Source: Mycobacterium marseillense (GTDB taxonomy: Bacteria; Actinomycetota; Actinomycetes; Mycobacteriales; Mycobacteriaceae). Taken from it: a DNA stretch of 64,000 nt. The stretch covers positions 4,278,001-4,342,000 of the forward strand of contig NZ_AP022584.1 of the NCBI RefSeq assembly GCF_010731675.1, read 5' to 3'. Positions 1 to 10,448 of this stretch are shown here, piece by piece; position 1 is the stretch's first letter; each line of letters begins with the position of its first letter. A program made the position numbers and the translations under genes. Under the pieces are notes generated by a model that was not told the origin of the DNA, did no database searches, and saw only the letters and a program-made list of their open reading frames with translations.

Positions 1-1594
<1,594 letters not shown>

Positions 1595-1717
1595 TGGCTT
1601 CTCCTGTGTCGAGACTTCGCCGTGGGGCGGCCGACTGCGAGCCTAGCTGTGTGGGGCGTGGCTCTGCGAGCGGTAGCTGTGCGCCCGAATCCGGGGTCAA
1701 AGTGTGCCCCCAGGGCG

Positions 1718-1723
1718 GATAAT
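1718..1723 (+). promoter_or_regulatory. -10 element GATAAT, leaderless start of the DUF4232 gene
   Basis: GATAAT is followed by six bases and then the GTG at 1730. This is the mycobacterial leaderless arrangement, in which transcription begins on the start codon. It is the main reason for choosing GTG 1730 over the overlapping out-of-frame GTG at 1728. Confidence 0.5.
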
Positions 1724-1729
1724 CACCGT

Positions 1730-2272
1730 GTGCCGGGTCATGGGCGGAGCATCCGCCGACTAGTCCCCAGCCTTGCCGTGGCCGCAACGAGTTACGCCGC
1801 CGCCACGGTGCTGGGGTGGCCCGCAGCGGCCATGCCGGCCGACACCATCGACGCGCCGACGCCGTGCTGGTCGGATCAGATCGCCGTGTCCGCCGCGCCC
1901 ACCGTGGGCGCGATGGGGCATCGCGCGGTGACCCTGATCTTCACCCTCGCCGGCGGCGCGGAGCCCTGCACCATCGCCGGATACGCCGGCGTCGACTCGG
2001 GCGCGGGCGGCCCGTTGGTGCACGCGCGGCCCACCCTGCGCGGGTACCTCGGCGGCCTGCCGGCCGGCGACACCGTCCCGCCCGCCGTCGTCCTGTCCAT
2101 CTCGACCCAGGGCCAGGCGATCGTCGAGGGCGTCGCCGTCGACGGCGAGGGAAAGCCGTGCCCCACCTACACGGACCTGCTCGTCAATCCGCCCGGCACC
2201 ACCAACGTCGTGACGGTGTCGGCCACCATCGAGGCGTGCGAGTTACAGGTGCACCCCGTCACCGCGGTCTGA
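1730..2272 (+). CDS. secreted DUF4232-family protein
   Basis: A 180-residue protein of unknown function. The N-terminus has a basic stretch (GRSIRRL), a hydrophobic segment and an alanine-rich exit around residues 15-36, so it is probably exported through Sec. The mature part contains paired cysteines (PCWSD, EPCTIAGY, KPCPTY and a late EACEL), the spacing seen in DUF4232 proteins, small beta-sandwich extracytoplasmic domains common in actinobacteria. No lipobox is visible. It lies between acs and a convergent membrane protein, whose stop is 5 bp away. Function unknown; possibly a cell-envelope binding protein. Confidence 0.75.
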   Translation: MPGHGRSIRRLVPSLAVAATSYAAATVLGWPAAAMPADTIDAPTPCWSDQIAVSAAPTVGAMGHRAVTLIFTLAGGAEPCTIAGYAGVDSGAGGPLVHARPTLRGYLGGLPAGDTVPPAVVLSISTQGQAIVEGVAVDGEGKPCPTYTDLLVNPPGTTNVVTVSATIEACELQVHPVTAV

Positions 2273-2277
2273 GGGTG

Positions 2278-3066
2278 TCAGTCGGCTCTGGCCACGCAGT
2301 AGACCCGCGCGGGGACGGGGTAGGCGATGCCTTTGCTGTCCGGCGGGCACCGAGTTTTGTCCGAGCTGCCGTCGATGCGCTGACTGACTCTCACGTGCAT
2401 CGGGCTTGATTTGTTGCAGTCGTCCGGTTTCATACTCACGGCTTTGCCGTCGCGGATCACCTGGTAGCACTGGTCTTGCCGCAGGTTGATCATGAAGCAC
2501 AGGAGCGTCGAGTGGTTGCTGGTGCGCTCATAGATCGAGTGCTCTCGTTTGCCGTCGGGGCAGCTCTCCGAGGCGCCCCCCTTGAACGCGAGTTCGTAGG
2601 TGTTCGCCGGGTTGGCGCAGCCGCCGTTCGCGGGGACATCGAAATGGTCTGCTGCATAATCACTTTCGGTGATGCATTGGCCTACCCTCAGCAGGGCATC
2701 GGCGCGATGGCCGATCAGGACGCGCGCTGCGTTGCCGAAGATGCCCAGCACAAGCAGCACGGCACCGATAGTGATGAGGATGGTGGCCGACTTCGGCGTG
2801 CGCGGTCGCGGCGCAGAACCGGGTGCGTAGCCCGGATAAGCCGGATAGGGCGGAGCGCGATAGCCCGGCGGCGGGAAGGGGTAGCCGGGGTTGACGGGGA
2901 AGCTCGGTGGGTACTGCGGGTACGCCAGCGGCCGTCGCCGGCTGCGCGCGCGCTCCACTAGACCAACGACCAGGCAGACCAAACCGATTGCGGGCCCACC
3001 CAACGAGAACAGCAAACGGCCCGCCTCATAGGCGGCCCCCTCGGCGGCGAGGTGGGCGACGGTCAC
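2278..3066 (-). CDS. two-TM membrane protein with Pro/Tyr-rich linker and Cys-rich outer domain
   Basis: 262 residues, not recognised as a named gene. One hydrophobic helix is at residues 16-36 and another at 93-115. Between them is a Pro/Tyr/Gly-rich linker (repeats of YPxYPP type) that is probably cytoplasmic. The C-terminal ~145 residues hold eight or more cysteines and resemble the LppU-like extracytoplasmic domains of mycobacteria. The GTG at 3066 sits exactly six bases after a TAAACT -10 element, supporting this start. It is divergent from dppA and convergent with the DUF4232 gene. Confidence 0.7.
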   Translation of the reverse strand: MTVAHLAAEGAAYEAGRLLFSLGGPAIGLVCLVVGLVERARSRRRPLAYPQYPPSFPVNPGYPFPPPGYRAPPYPAYPGYAPGSAPRPRTPKSATILITIGAVLLVLGIFGNAARVLIGHRADALLRVGQCITESDYAADHFDVPANGGCANPANTYELAFKGGASESCPDGKREHSIYERTSNHSTLLCFMINLRQDQCYQVIRDGKAVSMKPDDCNKSSPMHVRVSQRIDGSSDKTRCPPDSKGIAYPVPARVYCVARAD

Positions 3067-3072
3067 AGCCCG

Positions 3073-3078
3073 AGTTTA
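3073..3078 (-). promoter_or_regulatory. -10 element TAAACT for the two-TM protein
   Basis: On the minus strand TAAACT is followed by six bases and the GTG at 3066, a leaderless arrangement. Confidence 0.5.
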
Positions 3079-3141
3079 AGTCGGCATGCCTGGCCCGGGC
3101 ACTTCACCACTTCGCCGCCACAGGCCCTAGGGTCGGTTGTC

Positions 3142-4779
3142 ATGCGTCGGATGCGGACCCTGTCGGCCTCGCTGGTGCCGCTCGCCGTCGCAATGCTCAC
3201 GGTCGCTTCGCTGGCGGGTTGCGGCGGCGGTGTGCTGAGCCCAGACCTGGTGGTGGTCAACGGCGGGGAACCACCGAACCCGTTGATCCCGACCGGTACC
3301 AACGACAGCCAGGGCGGCCGCATCCTCGACCGGCTCTTCGCCGGGCTGATGTCCTACGACGCCGCCGGGCACCCGTCGTTCGAGGTCGCCCAGTCGATCG
3401 ACACCGTCGACAACGTCAACTACCGCGTCGTCCTCAAGCCCGGGTGGACGTTCACCGACGGCTCACCGGTGACGGCGCATTCGTTCGTCGACGCGTGGAA
3501 TTATGGGGCGTTGAGCACCAATGCCCAACTGCAGCAGAGCTTTTTCAGTCCGATCGATGGCTTCGACGCGGTCGCCGGCCTCACCGGCGACGGCAAGCCG
3601 ACCGCGGCCACCATGTCCGGGCTGCGGGTGGTCAACGACCTGGAGTTCAACGTCCGGCTCAAGGCGCCGACCATCGACTTCACGTTGCGGTTGGGGCACA
3701 GCGCCTTCTATCCGCTGCCGGAGGCCGCCTTTCGGGACATGGGCGCGTTCGGGCAGCACCCGATCGGCAACGGGCCGTACCAACTCGCCGAGGGCCCCGA
3801 CGGGCTCGCGTGGGAGCACAACGTCCGAATCGACTTGCGGCCCAACCCCGCATACCACGGCAATCGCAAGCCTCACAACAAAGGGTTGAGGTTCGAGTTC
3901 TACGCGAACCTGGACACCGCCTACGCCGACCTGTTGTCGGGCAACCTCGACGTGCTGGACACCGTCCCGCCCAGCGCCCTTCCGGTCTACAAGCGCGACC
4001 TCGGCGACAAGGTCACCAGCGGTGCGGCCGCGATAAACCAGAGCCTGGACACCCCGTTGCGGCTGCCGCATTTCGGTGGCGAGGAGGGCCGGCTGCGCCG
4101 CCTGGCGCTGTCGGCCGCCGTCAACCGGCCACAGATCTCGCGACAGATATTCGTCGATACCCGCAGTCCCGCACGCGATTTCACCGCTCGATCCCTGCCC
4201 GGGTTCGACCCGGACATCACCGGCAGTGACGCGCTGGACTTCAATCCCGAGCGGGCGCGGCAACTCTGGGCGCAGGCCGATGCGATCTCGGCGTGGAGCG
4301 GGCGTTACGCGATCGCCTACAACGCCGATGCGGGACACCAGGACTGGGTCGACGCCGTGGCCAACAGCATCAAGAACGTGCTGGGCATCGACGCGGCCGG
4401 AGCGCCGCAACCCACCTTCGCAAGCTTTCGCACCCAGATCACCAGCCGCACCATCGCCACCGCGTTTCGCGCCGGATGGCAAGGCGACTACCCGTCGATG
4501 ATCGAATTCCTCGCGCCGCTGTTCGCCACCGGCGCCGGATCCAACGACGTCGGCTATTCCAGCCAGGAGTTCGACGCCGCGCTGGCGACCGCCGAAGCCG
4601 CGCCCGACATGGCGCAGGCCACCAAACTGTCCAACGACGCCCAGCGAATCCTGTTCCACGACATGCCCGTTGTCCCGCTATGGAACTACATCAGCGTGGT
4701 CGGATGGTCGGCTGAGGTCAGCCACGTCACCGTCACCTGGAACGGGCTGCCCGACTACGAGAACATCGTGAAGGCCTGA
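3142..4779 (+). CDS. dppA: DppA, periplasmic peptide/heme-binding lipoprotein
   Basis: Solute-binding protein of a peptide ABC importer (SBP family 5), 545 residues. The signal peptide ends in the lipobox LAGC, so it should be lipid-anchored outside the membrane. The body shows typical family-5 features: PLIPTGTND near the N-terminus, DGSPVTAHSFVDAWNYG and the late DMPVVPLWNY. The M. tuberculosis homologue Rv3666c is reported to bind short peptides and to take part in heme uptake. The start is ATG 3142, eight bases after TAGGGT (3128-3133), so the transcript may have almost no leader. It begins the dppABCD operon, with dppB one base downstream. Confidence 0.93.
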   Translation: MRRMRTLSASLVPLAVAMLTVASLAGCGGGVLSPDLVVVNGGEPPNPLIPTGTNDSQGGRILDRLFAGLMSYDAAGHPSFEVAQSIDTVDNVNYRVVLKPGWTFTDGSPVTAHSFVDAWNYGALSTNAQLQQSFFSPIDGFDAVAGLTGDGKPTAATMSGLRVVNDLEFNVRLKAPTIDFTLRLGHSAFYPLPEAAFRDMGAFGQHPIGNGPYQLAEGPDGLAWEHNVRIDLRPNPAYHGNRKPHNKGLRFEFYANLDTAYADLLSGNLDVLDTVPPSALPVYKRDLGDKVTSGAAAINQSLDTPLRLPHFGGEEGRLRRLALSAAVNRPQISRQIFVDTRSPARDFTARSLPGFDPDITGSDALDFNPERARQLWAQADAISAWSGRYAIAYNADAGHQDWVDAVANSIKNVLGIDAAGAPQPTFASFRTQITSRTIATAFRAGWQGDYPSMIEFLAPLFATGAGSNDVGYSSQEFDAALATAEAAPDMAQATKLSNDAQRILFHDMPVVPLWNYISVVGWSAEVSHVTVTWNGLPDYENIVKA

Positions 4780-4780
4780 G

Positions 4781-5707
4781 ATGGGTTGGTATATCGCGCG
4801 GCGGATCGCCGTCATGGTGCCCGTGTTCCTGGGCGCCACGTTGCTGATCTACGGCATGGTCTTTCTGCTGCCCGGCGACCCGCTGGCCGCGATCGCCGGC
4901 GATCGCCCCCTGACACCGGCCGTCGCTGCGCAACTGCGCGCCCGCTATCACCTCGATGACCCGTTCATCGTGCAGTACCTGCGCTACCTCGGCGGTGTTC
5001 TGCATGGCGACCTCGGCCGCGCCTATTCTGGGCTGCCCGTCAGTGACGTTCTCGCACACGCGTTTCCGGTCACCCTGCGGCTGTCGTTGATCGCGCTCGC
5101 GGTCGAGGCGGTGCTGGGCATCGGGTTCGGACTGATCGCGGGCCTGCGGGCGGGCGGCCTTTTCGATTCCACGGTGTTGATCACCGGTCTGGTCATCATC
5201 GCGATCCCCATCTTTGTGCTGGGCTTCCTGGCGCAGTTCGTGTTCGGCGTCCGGCTGGGCATCGCCCCCGTGACCGTGGGGCACCGAGCCACCTTCACCC
5301 GCCTGCTGCTACCCGGAATCGTGCTGGGTTCGGTGTCTTTCGCCTATGTGGTGCGGTTGACCCGGTCGGCGGTGGCCGCCAACGCGCACGCCGACTACGT
5401 GCGCACCGCCACGGCCAAAGGTTTGTCGCGGCCCCGCGTCGTGACGGTGCACATCCTGCGCAACTCGCTGATCCCGGTGGTGACGTTCCTCGGAGCGGAC
5501 CTGGGCGCGCTGATGGGCGGCGCCATCGTGACCGAAGGCATCTTCAACATTCACGGGATCGGCGGCGTGCTCTATCAGGCCGTCACTCGCCAAGAGGCCC
5601 CCACCGTGGTCTCGATCGTGACCGTCCTGGTGCTGATCTACCTACTCACCAATCTGATGGTCGACCTGCTGTATGCCGCGCTCGATCCCCGGATCCGTTA
5701 TGGCTGA
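4781..5707 (+). CDS. dppB: DppB, peptide ABC transporter permease
   Basis: Inner-membrane permease, 308 residues, with about six hydrophobic helices beginning at residues 9-30. The C-terminal half carries the EAA-type coupling loop (YVRTATAKGLSRPRVV, around residues 206-221) that contacts the ATPase. It should pair with DppC to form the translocation pore for substrates delivered by DppA. ATG 4781 follows the dppA stop by one base, and its own end overlaps dppC by 8 bp, indicating translational coupling. Confidence 0.93.
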   Translation: MGWYIARRIAVMVPVFLGATLLIYGMVFLLPGDPLAAIAGDRPLTPAVAAQLRARYHLDDPFIVQYLRYLGGVLHGDLGRAYSGLPVSDVLAHAFPVTLRLSLIALAVEAVLGIGFGLIAGLRAGGLFDSTVLITGLVIIAIPIFVLGFLAQFVFGVRLGIAPVTVGHRATFTRLLLPGIVLGSVSFAYVVRLTRSAVAANAHADYVRTATAKGLSRPRVVTVHILRNSLIPVVTFLGADLGALMGGAIVTEGIFNIHGIGGVLYQAVTRQEAPTVVSIVTVLVLIYLLTNLMVDLLYAALDPRIRYG

Positions 5708-6575
5708 GCGGATCACCGCGCGGGGCGGATTCTGGCGCGACACCTGGCGTCGGCTGCACCGACGCCCGAAGTTCATCGGTGCGGTCCTGCTGATCGCGTT
5801 CGTCGTGGCCGTCGCGCTGTTTCCGGCGCTGTTCACCACAGTCGATCCGACCTACGCCGATCCCAGCCAGAGCCTGCTGCCCGCCTCGCGCGCGCACTGG
5901 TTCGGCACCGACTTGCAGGGCCACGACGTGTACGCCCGCACGGTGTACGGCGCGCGCGCCTCGGTCACGGTCGGCCTCGGGGCCGCCGCGATCGTGTTCG
6001 TCGTGGGCGGTGCGCTGGGTGCGTTGGCCGGCTTCTACGGCGGCTGGATCGACGCGGTGGTCTCCCGCGTCACCGACGTGTTCTTCGGGTTGCCGTTGCT
6101 GCTTGCCGCCATCGTCCTCATGCAGGTCCTGCACCATCGCACCGTGTGGACGGTGATCGCGATCCTCGCGTTGTTCGGCTGGCCCCAGGTGGCCCGGATC
6201 GCGCGCGGTGCGGTGCTCGCGGTGCGCGGCAGCGATTACGTCCTCGCCGCTAAGGCATTGGGGATGAGCAGGTTTCAGATCCTGCTCCGGCACGCGCTCC
6301 CCAACGCCCTGGGGCCGGTCATCGCGGTGGCCACCATCGCCCTCGGCCTTTTCATCGTCACCGAGGCCACACTGTCCTACCTCGGGGTGGGATTGCCGAC
6401 GTCGGTGGTGTCGTGGGGCGGCGACATCAACCTCGCCCAGGCAAGGCTGCGGGCGGGCTCACCCATCCTCTTCTATCCCGCCGGCGCCCTGGCTCTGACC
6501 GTGCTGGCCTTCATGATGATGGGCGACGCGTTGCGCGACGCGCTGGATCCGGCATCGAGGGCGTGGCGGGCATGA
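5700..6575 (+). CDS. dppC: DppC, peptide ABC transporter permease
   Basis: Second permease, 291 residues. The N-terminal OppC-type cytoplasmic segment (RRLHRRPKF) precedes TM1; the family motif WFGTDLQGHDV follows, and the EAA loop (YVLAAKALGMSRFQIL) comes near residues 180-195. ATG 5700 overlaps the end of dppB by 8 bp and the stop overlaps dppD by 4 bp. A start 27 bases upstream is possible but would lie deeper inside dppB. Confidence 0.92.
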   Translation: MAERITARGGFWRDTWRRLHRRPKFIGAVLLIAFVVAVALFPALFTTVDPTYADPSQSLLPASRAHWFGTDLQGHDVYARTVYGARASVTVGLGAAAIVFVVGGALGALAGFYGGWIDAVVSRVTDVFFGLPLLLAAIVLMQVLHHRTVWTVIAILALFGWPQVARIARGAVLAVRGSDYVLAAKALGMSRFQILLRHALPNALGPVIAVATIALGLFIVTEATLSYLGVGLPTSVVSWGGDINLAQARLRAGSPILFYPAGALALTVLAFMMMGDALRDALDPASRAWRA

Positions 6576-8206
6576 GCTCCACCGCCGAGCCGCTGCTGTC
6601 GGTGGAGGGCCTGGAAGTCAGCTTCGGCGAGCAGGCCGCGGTGTGCGGCCTGGACCTGTCCGTGTTGCCCGGTCAGACCGTCGCCGTCGTGGGCGAATCG
6701 GGATCGGGGAAATCCACCACCGCCGCCGCGATCCTCGGGCTCCTTCCGCCCGGCGGGCGAATCACCGGCGGGCGCATCATGTTCGACGGCGCCGACATCT
6801 CGGCCGCCGACCGCCGGGCGATGCGTGCGATTCGGGGCCGAGAGATCGGCTACATTCCGCAGGACCCGATGACCAACCTGAACCCGGTGTGGAAGATCGG
6901 CTTTCAGATCAGGGAAGCGTTGCGGGCCAACACCTCTGACCGTCGCACCCGGGAGCGTGCGGTGGAGCTGCTCGCCGCGGCGGGGATGCCGGACCCGGCG
7001 AAACAAGCCGGGCGCTACCCGCATCAGCTCTCCGGCGGCATGTGCCAGCGTGCGCTGATCGCGATCGGGTTGGCGGGCCGGCCGCGACTGTTGATCGCCG
7101 ACGAGCCAACGTCCGCGCTGGACGTCACGGTGCAGCGGCAAGTGCTCGATCACCTGCAGCGGCTTACCACCGAACTGGGCACCGCGCTGCTGCTCATCAC
7201 GCACGATCTGGCGCTGGCCGCGGAACGGGCCGAGACCGTGGTCGTCGTCCATCGCGGTGTTGTCGTGGAATCCGGTGCAGCACCGGCGATCTTGCGGAAC
7301 CCGCAACATGAATACACGCGGCGGCTGGTCGCCGCGGCGCCGGCGCTGGCGGTGCGGGGCGCTGCACGGTCGCGTCCGAGAGCGGTCCGGCCGGACGAGG
7401 GGGCCGACGATATCCTCGTCGCCTCCGCGTTGACCAAGGTCTACCGCGAATCCCACGGTGTTCCCTGGCGCCGCAGCGAATTTCGTGCGGTCGACGCGGT
7501 GTCGTTTCGGCTGCGCCGGGCGAGCACGCTGGCGATCGCCGGGGAATCGGGATCGGGAAAATCGACCCTGGCGCGGATGGTGCTCGGCCTCCTGCCGCCC
7601 ACCTCGGGCGCGGTGGTCTTCGACGGCACCCGGATCGACGACGCGACGCCCCGGGACGCACAGCTGGCGTTCCGCCGGCGGGTGCAGCCGGTGTTTCAAA
7701 ATCCCTACAGCAGCCTGGATCCCATGTACTCGGTGTTTCGCGCCATCGAGGAACCGTTGCGGATTCACCGGGTCGGTGATCGCAGGCAGCGCGCACAAGC
7801 GGTGCACGACCTGGTCGACCAGGTGGCGCTGCCGTCGTCGGTGTTGGACCGCCTACCCCGCGAACTGTCCGGCGGCCAACGCCAACGCGTGGCGATCGCC
7901 CGCGCGCTGGCGCTGCGCCCCGAGGTGCTGATCTGCGACGAGGCGGTGTCGGCGCTCGACGTCCTGGTTCAGGCGCAGATCCTGGATCTGCTGGCCGATC
8001 TGCAGGCCGAACTGGGCCTGGCCTACTTGTTCATCAGCCATGACCTCGCGGTGATCCGGCAGATCGCCGACGACGTCTTGGTCATGCGCGCGGGCCGCGT
8101 GGTAGAGCACGCGCCCGCCGACGAGCTGTTCACTCGTCCCGGTCACGAGTACACGCGGCAGCTGTTGGACGCCATCCCGCGCGCGGGGAGAATCCGACGG
8201 AGATAG
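6572..8206 (+). CDS. dppD: DppD, fused double ATPase of the peptide/heme importer
   Basis: 544 residues carrying two ABC ATPase domains in one chain, in place of separate DppD and DppF. Each half has a Walker A GESGSGKST (residues 41-49 and about 324-332), a Q-loop and a signature (LSGGMCQRALIA, LSGGQRQRVAIA), followed by DEPTSALD or the variant DEAVSALD. Both end in the oligopeptide-ATPase C-terminal region (HEYTRRLVAA, HEYTRQLLDA). It powers DppBC on the cytoplasmic side. ATG 6572 overlaps the dppC stop (ATGA). All catalytic motifs look intact. Confidence 0.93.
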   Translation: MSSTAEPLLSVEGLEVSFGEQAAVCGLDLSVLPGQTVAVVGESGSGKSTTAAAILGLLPPGGRITGGRIMFDGADISAADRRAMRAIRGREIGYIPQDPMTNLNPVWKIGFQIREALRANTSDRRTRERAVELLAAAGMPDPAKQAGRYPHQLSGGMCQRALIAIGLAGRPRLLIADEPTSALDVTVQRQVLDHLQRLTTELGTALLLITHDLALAAERAETVVVVHRGVVVESGAAPAILRNPQHEYTRRLVAAAPALAVRGAARSRPRAVRPDEGADDILVASALTKVYRESHGVPWRRSEFRAVDAVSFRLRRASTLAIAGESGSGKSTLARMVLGLLPPTSGAVVFDGTRIDDATPRDAQLAFRRRVQPVFQNPYSSLDPMYSVFRAIEEPLRIHRVGDRRQRAQAVHDLVDQVALPSSVLDRLPRELSGGQRQRVAIARALALRPEVLICDEAVSALDVLVQAQILDLLADLQAELGLAYLFISHDLAVIRQIADDVLVMRAGRVVEHAPADELFTRPGHEYTRQLLDAIPRAGRIRRR

Positions 8207-8217
8207 GTTGTCAAGCT

Positions 8218-8976
8218 GTGACGGCTGACCCTCTGGCCCCCCTGATGGAACTGCCCGGCGTCGCCGAGGCCAGTGACCGCGCCCGCGAGGCGCTGGGGCG
8301 CGCCCATCGCCACCGCGCCAACCTGCGCGGCTGGCCCGTGACCGCCGCCGAGGCCGCGCTGCGGGCGGCGCGCGCGTCGTCGGTCCTCGACGGTGGGCCC
8401 ATCCGGCTCGAGGACCTCGCCGACGCCGGAAAGGTCAGCGATCCGGTGTTCGCGGGCGCACTCCGGGTGGCGCAGGCGCTCGAGGGGGGCGAGGGTCCCG
8501 TCGTCGGCATCTGGCGGCGCGCACCCCTGCAGGCGCTTGCCCGTTTGCACATGCTGGCCGCGGCCGACCAGGCCGACGCCGAGCATCTGGGTCGCCCCCG
8601 CGCCGATGCCGGGGTAGGTCCGCGGCTGGAGGTGTTGGCGGAGCTGGTGAACGGCCGCACCCAGGCGCCGGCCCCGGTGATCGCGGCGGTCGCGCACGGG
8701 GAGTTGTTGACACTGAAGCCATTCGGTAGTTCCGACGGCGTGGTCGCGCGCGCGGTGTCGAGGTTGGTGACCATCGCCAGCGGGCTAGACCCACACGGGT
8801 TGGGCGTGCCCGAGGTCAGCTGGATGCGCCAACCCGCGGCGTATCGCGACGCGGCTCAGGGGTTCGCCGACGGCACCTCTGAGGGCGTGGGCGCGTGGCT
8901 GATGCTGTGTTGTCGGGCGATGCAGGCCGGCGCGAAAGAGGCTTTGGCGATCGCCGACTCGATGTCGAATCGGTAG
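8218..8976 (+). CDS. Fic-like protein with degenerate active site (Rv3662c homologue)
   Basis: 252 residues, often annotated only as conserved hypothetical. The helical pattern and the segment LKPFGSSDGVVAR (about residues 165-177) align with the Fic core HxFx(D/E)GNGRxxR. The catalytic His position holds Lys, the Asn position holds Asp, and only the late Arg is kept. AMPylation activity is therefore doubtful. The start is GTG 8218, 11 bp after the dppD stop, so it may be read through from the dpp operon. No membrane segment or signal peptide was seen. The Fic relation is inferred from the motif only; a structural comparison would test it. Confidence 0.75.
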   Translation: MTADPLAPLMELPGVAEASDRAREALGRAHRHRANLRGWPVTAAEAALRAARASSVLDGGPIRLEDLADAGKVSDPVFAGALRVAQALEGGEGPVVGIWRRAPLQALARLHMLAAADQADAEHLGRPRADAGVGPRLEVLAELVNGRTQAPAPVIAAVAHGELLTLKPFGSSDGVVARAVSRLVTIASGLDPHGLGVPEVSWMRQPAAYRDAAQGFADGTSEGVGAWLMLCCRAMQAGAKEALAIADSMSNR

Positions 8977-9025
8977 CTGAACCAGTGGCCGAAAGTCCGG
9001 GAAATCGGCACCGGATGGGGGCCGG

Positions 9026-9073
9026 AAAAATGTAGAGCGGGCGACGTTCCGAATGATCGGTCCGCCGCCCGCT
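9026..9073 (-). terminator. intrinsic terminator of Ms1
   Basis: The stem arms at 9036-9046 and 9063-9073 pair over 11 bp with one G-U, closing a 16-nt loop. On the minus strand the stem is followed four bases later by a run of five T (9026-9030). Confidence 0.75.
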
Positions 9074-9327
9074 AGCACGGGACTCGGTTACCAAGCGTGC
9101 ATTTCTGGGCTGCGTGGGTTGGCCTCGGCGATCTTGCGACGCTTCTGGTTGCAGCCCCACCCAAAGGGCCGTCGACACTTCCGCTCTTCGCAATTACGCA
9201 GGCCCGCAACACTTCTGCCATTTTCGCGGCTATGACTCCGCGTGGGTGCCGGGCACCGTGCTGGGCGCCCGGATCGGGAGATCGAACCTTCTCTTCCGGA
9301 TCGACCTAGGCCTCACCGGGCTTCCGT
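9026..9327 (-). ncRNA. Ms1 / MTS2823, 6S-like abundant small RNA
   Basis: The gap between the Fic-like gene and the HAD gene holds no ORF but does hold a complete RNA unit on the minus strand. The promoter is TTGCTG, 17 bp, then TACAAA (9334-9362). The predicted start is near 9327. An 11-bp hairpin (arms 9036-9046 and 9063-9073, one G-U pair) followed by five T ends it near 9026. The predicted length of about 302 nt matches the ~300 nt of MTS2823 in M. tuberculosis and Ms1 in M. smegmatis. MTS2823 lies in the same interval (Rv3661-Rv3662c) in the same orientation. Ms1 binds core RNA polymerase and accumulates in stationary phase. Identification rests on position, promoter, terminator and length; no covariance search was made. 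Confidence 0.85.
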
Positions 9328-9333
9328 GGTTCC

Positions 9334-9362
9334 TTTGTACTACTAGACCCTTAGCACAGCAA
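9334..9362 (-). promoter_or_regulatory. promoter of Ms1
   Basis: The minus strand reads TTGCTG (9357-9362), exactly 17 bp, then TACAAA (9334-9339). This sigma-70-type spacing places the start near 9327 and gives the expected RNA length. Confidence 0.6.
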
Positions 9363-9437
9363 GAGCCAATTCGCGAAATGGCGCCGAATCCGTTGTGGAA
9401 TGCGCGTATAACGAGTTTGCTGACTGGTCGCCCTGGC

Positions 9438-10295
9438 CTAGAACGCGTAGCGGCGCAACAGCGAATAGGTGACCGCGCCGGCGGCCAGCGCGCTGATGCC
9501 CACCGCGGCGGTGGTGGCGATCGCCGCGCCGGACGGCGCCGGGATCCGGTCGCGCAAGGACACCGGCCGGGAGAACGACATCACCGGCCAGCCGCGCTCG
9601 ACGGCCTCCCTGCGCAACCCGCGATCGGGATTGACGACGCTGGGGTGGCCGACCGATTCCAGCATCGGCAGGTCGGTGATCGAGTCGGAGTAGGCGTAGC
9701 AATGTTCCAACGGATAGCCTTCGCGAGCGGCCAGCTCGCGGATCGCCTGGACCTTGCCCTCGCCGTAGCAGTAGAACGCGATCTCTCCGGTGTACCGGCC
9801 GTCCTCGACGACCATGCGGGTCGCCATCGCATGGGTGGCGCCCAGGGCGCGGGCGATCGGAGCGACGATTTCCTCGCCCGAGGCCGACACGACCACGACG
9901 TCGCGCCCGCACAATTTGTGGGCGGCGATCAGATCGGCGGCTTCGGCGAACACCAGTGGGGTCACGATGTCGTGCAGCGTCTCGTTGACGATCGACTTGA
10001 CCTGTTCCACGTCCCAGCCGGTGCACATGTTGGTCATGTGGGCCCGCATCCGATCCATCTGGTCATGATCGGCACCGGAGAGCAAATAGATGAACTGTGC
10101 GTAGCTGGACTTGAGCACGGCGCGGCGATTGAGCAGGCCCTGTGCGAAAAACGGTTTGCTGAACGCCAGCGTGCTGGACTTGGCAATGATCGTCTTGTCC
10201 AGATCGAAGAAGGCCGCCGTGCGAGCGTGGGGAGTGGTGCTTGCCGCTGAATGCCCCGCGGCTGACTGCTCCGCAGCCGGGTCGAAGACGGTCAC
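9438..10295 (-). CDS. HAD-superfamily phosphatase, SerB-like, membrane-anchored (Rv3661 homologue)
   Basis: 285 residues. The N-terminal motif FFDLDKTI supplies the nucleophile and acid/base aspartates of the HAD family. SASGEE is motif II, and AYSDSITDLPML is the late metal-binding motif; a Lys sits in GEGKVQAI. The C-terminus has a hydrophobic helix (about residues 255-276), so it is probably tethered to the membrane. Substrate unknown; the HAD-IB subfamily includes phosphoserine and lysophospholipid phosphatases. GTG 10295 was chosen because TATGCT lies exactly six bases before it and no ribosome binding site is present. It lies between two regulatory RNAs. Confidence 0.88.
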   Translation of the reverse strand: MTVFDPAAEQSAAGHSAASTTPHARTAAFFDLDKTIIAKSSTLAFSKPFFAQGLLNRRAVLKSSYAQFIYLLSGADHDQMDRMRAHMTNMCTGWDVEQVKSIVNETLHDIVTPLVFAEAADLIAAHKLCGRDVVVVSASGEEIVAPIARALGATHAMATRMVVEDGRYTGEIAFYCYGEGKVQAIRELAAREGYPLEHCYAYSDSITDLPMLESVGHPSVVNPDRGLRREAVERGWPVMSFSRPVSLRDRIPAPSGAAIATTAAVGISALAAGAVTYSLLRRYAF

Positions 10296-10301
10296 CGACC
10301 C

Positions 10302-10307
10302 AGCATA
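10302..10307 (-). promoter_or_regulatory. -10 element TATGCT, leaderless start of the HAD gene
   Basis: The minus strand reads TATGCT, GGGTCG, GTG. The six-base spacer puts the transcription start on the first base of the start codon at 10295. Confidence 0.65.
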
Positions 10308-10448
10308 GGTCGGCGGTGCCGTCGGGCCGCGATCCCGCACCGGAAATGGCCGCTCAGGGCCATGCGGGGGGTCGGTGACACAGTGTTTTCGCGGCTCAAG
10401 GTCATTTTTCAAAAAATGATCTCTTGCGTTATTGCGGACTGTCATGTG

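Noticed and set aside
9114..10250. 378-residue plus-strand frame across Ms1 and the HAD gene
   Set aside because: It is a shadow of the HAD gene, and its N-terminal half covers the RNA gene.
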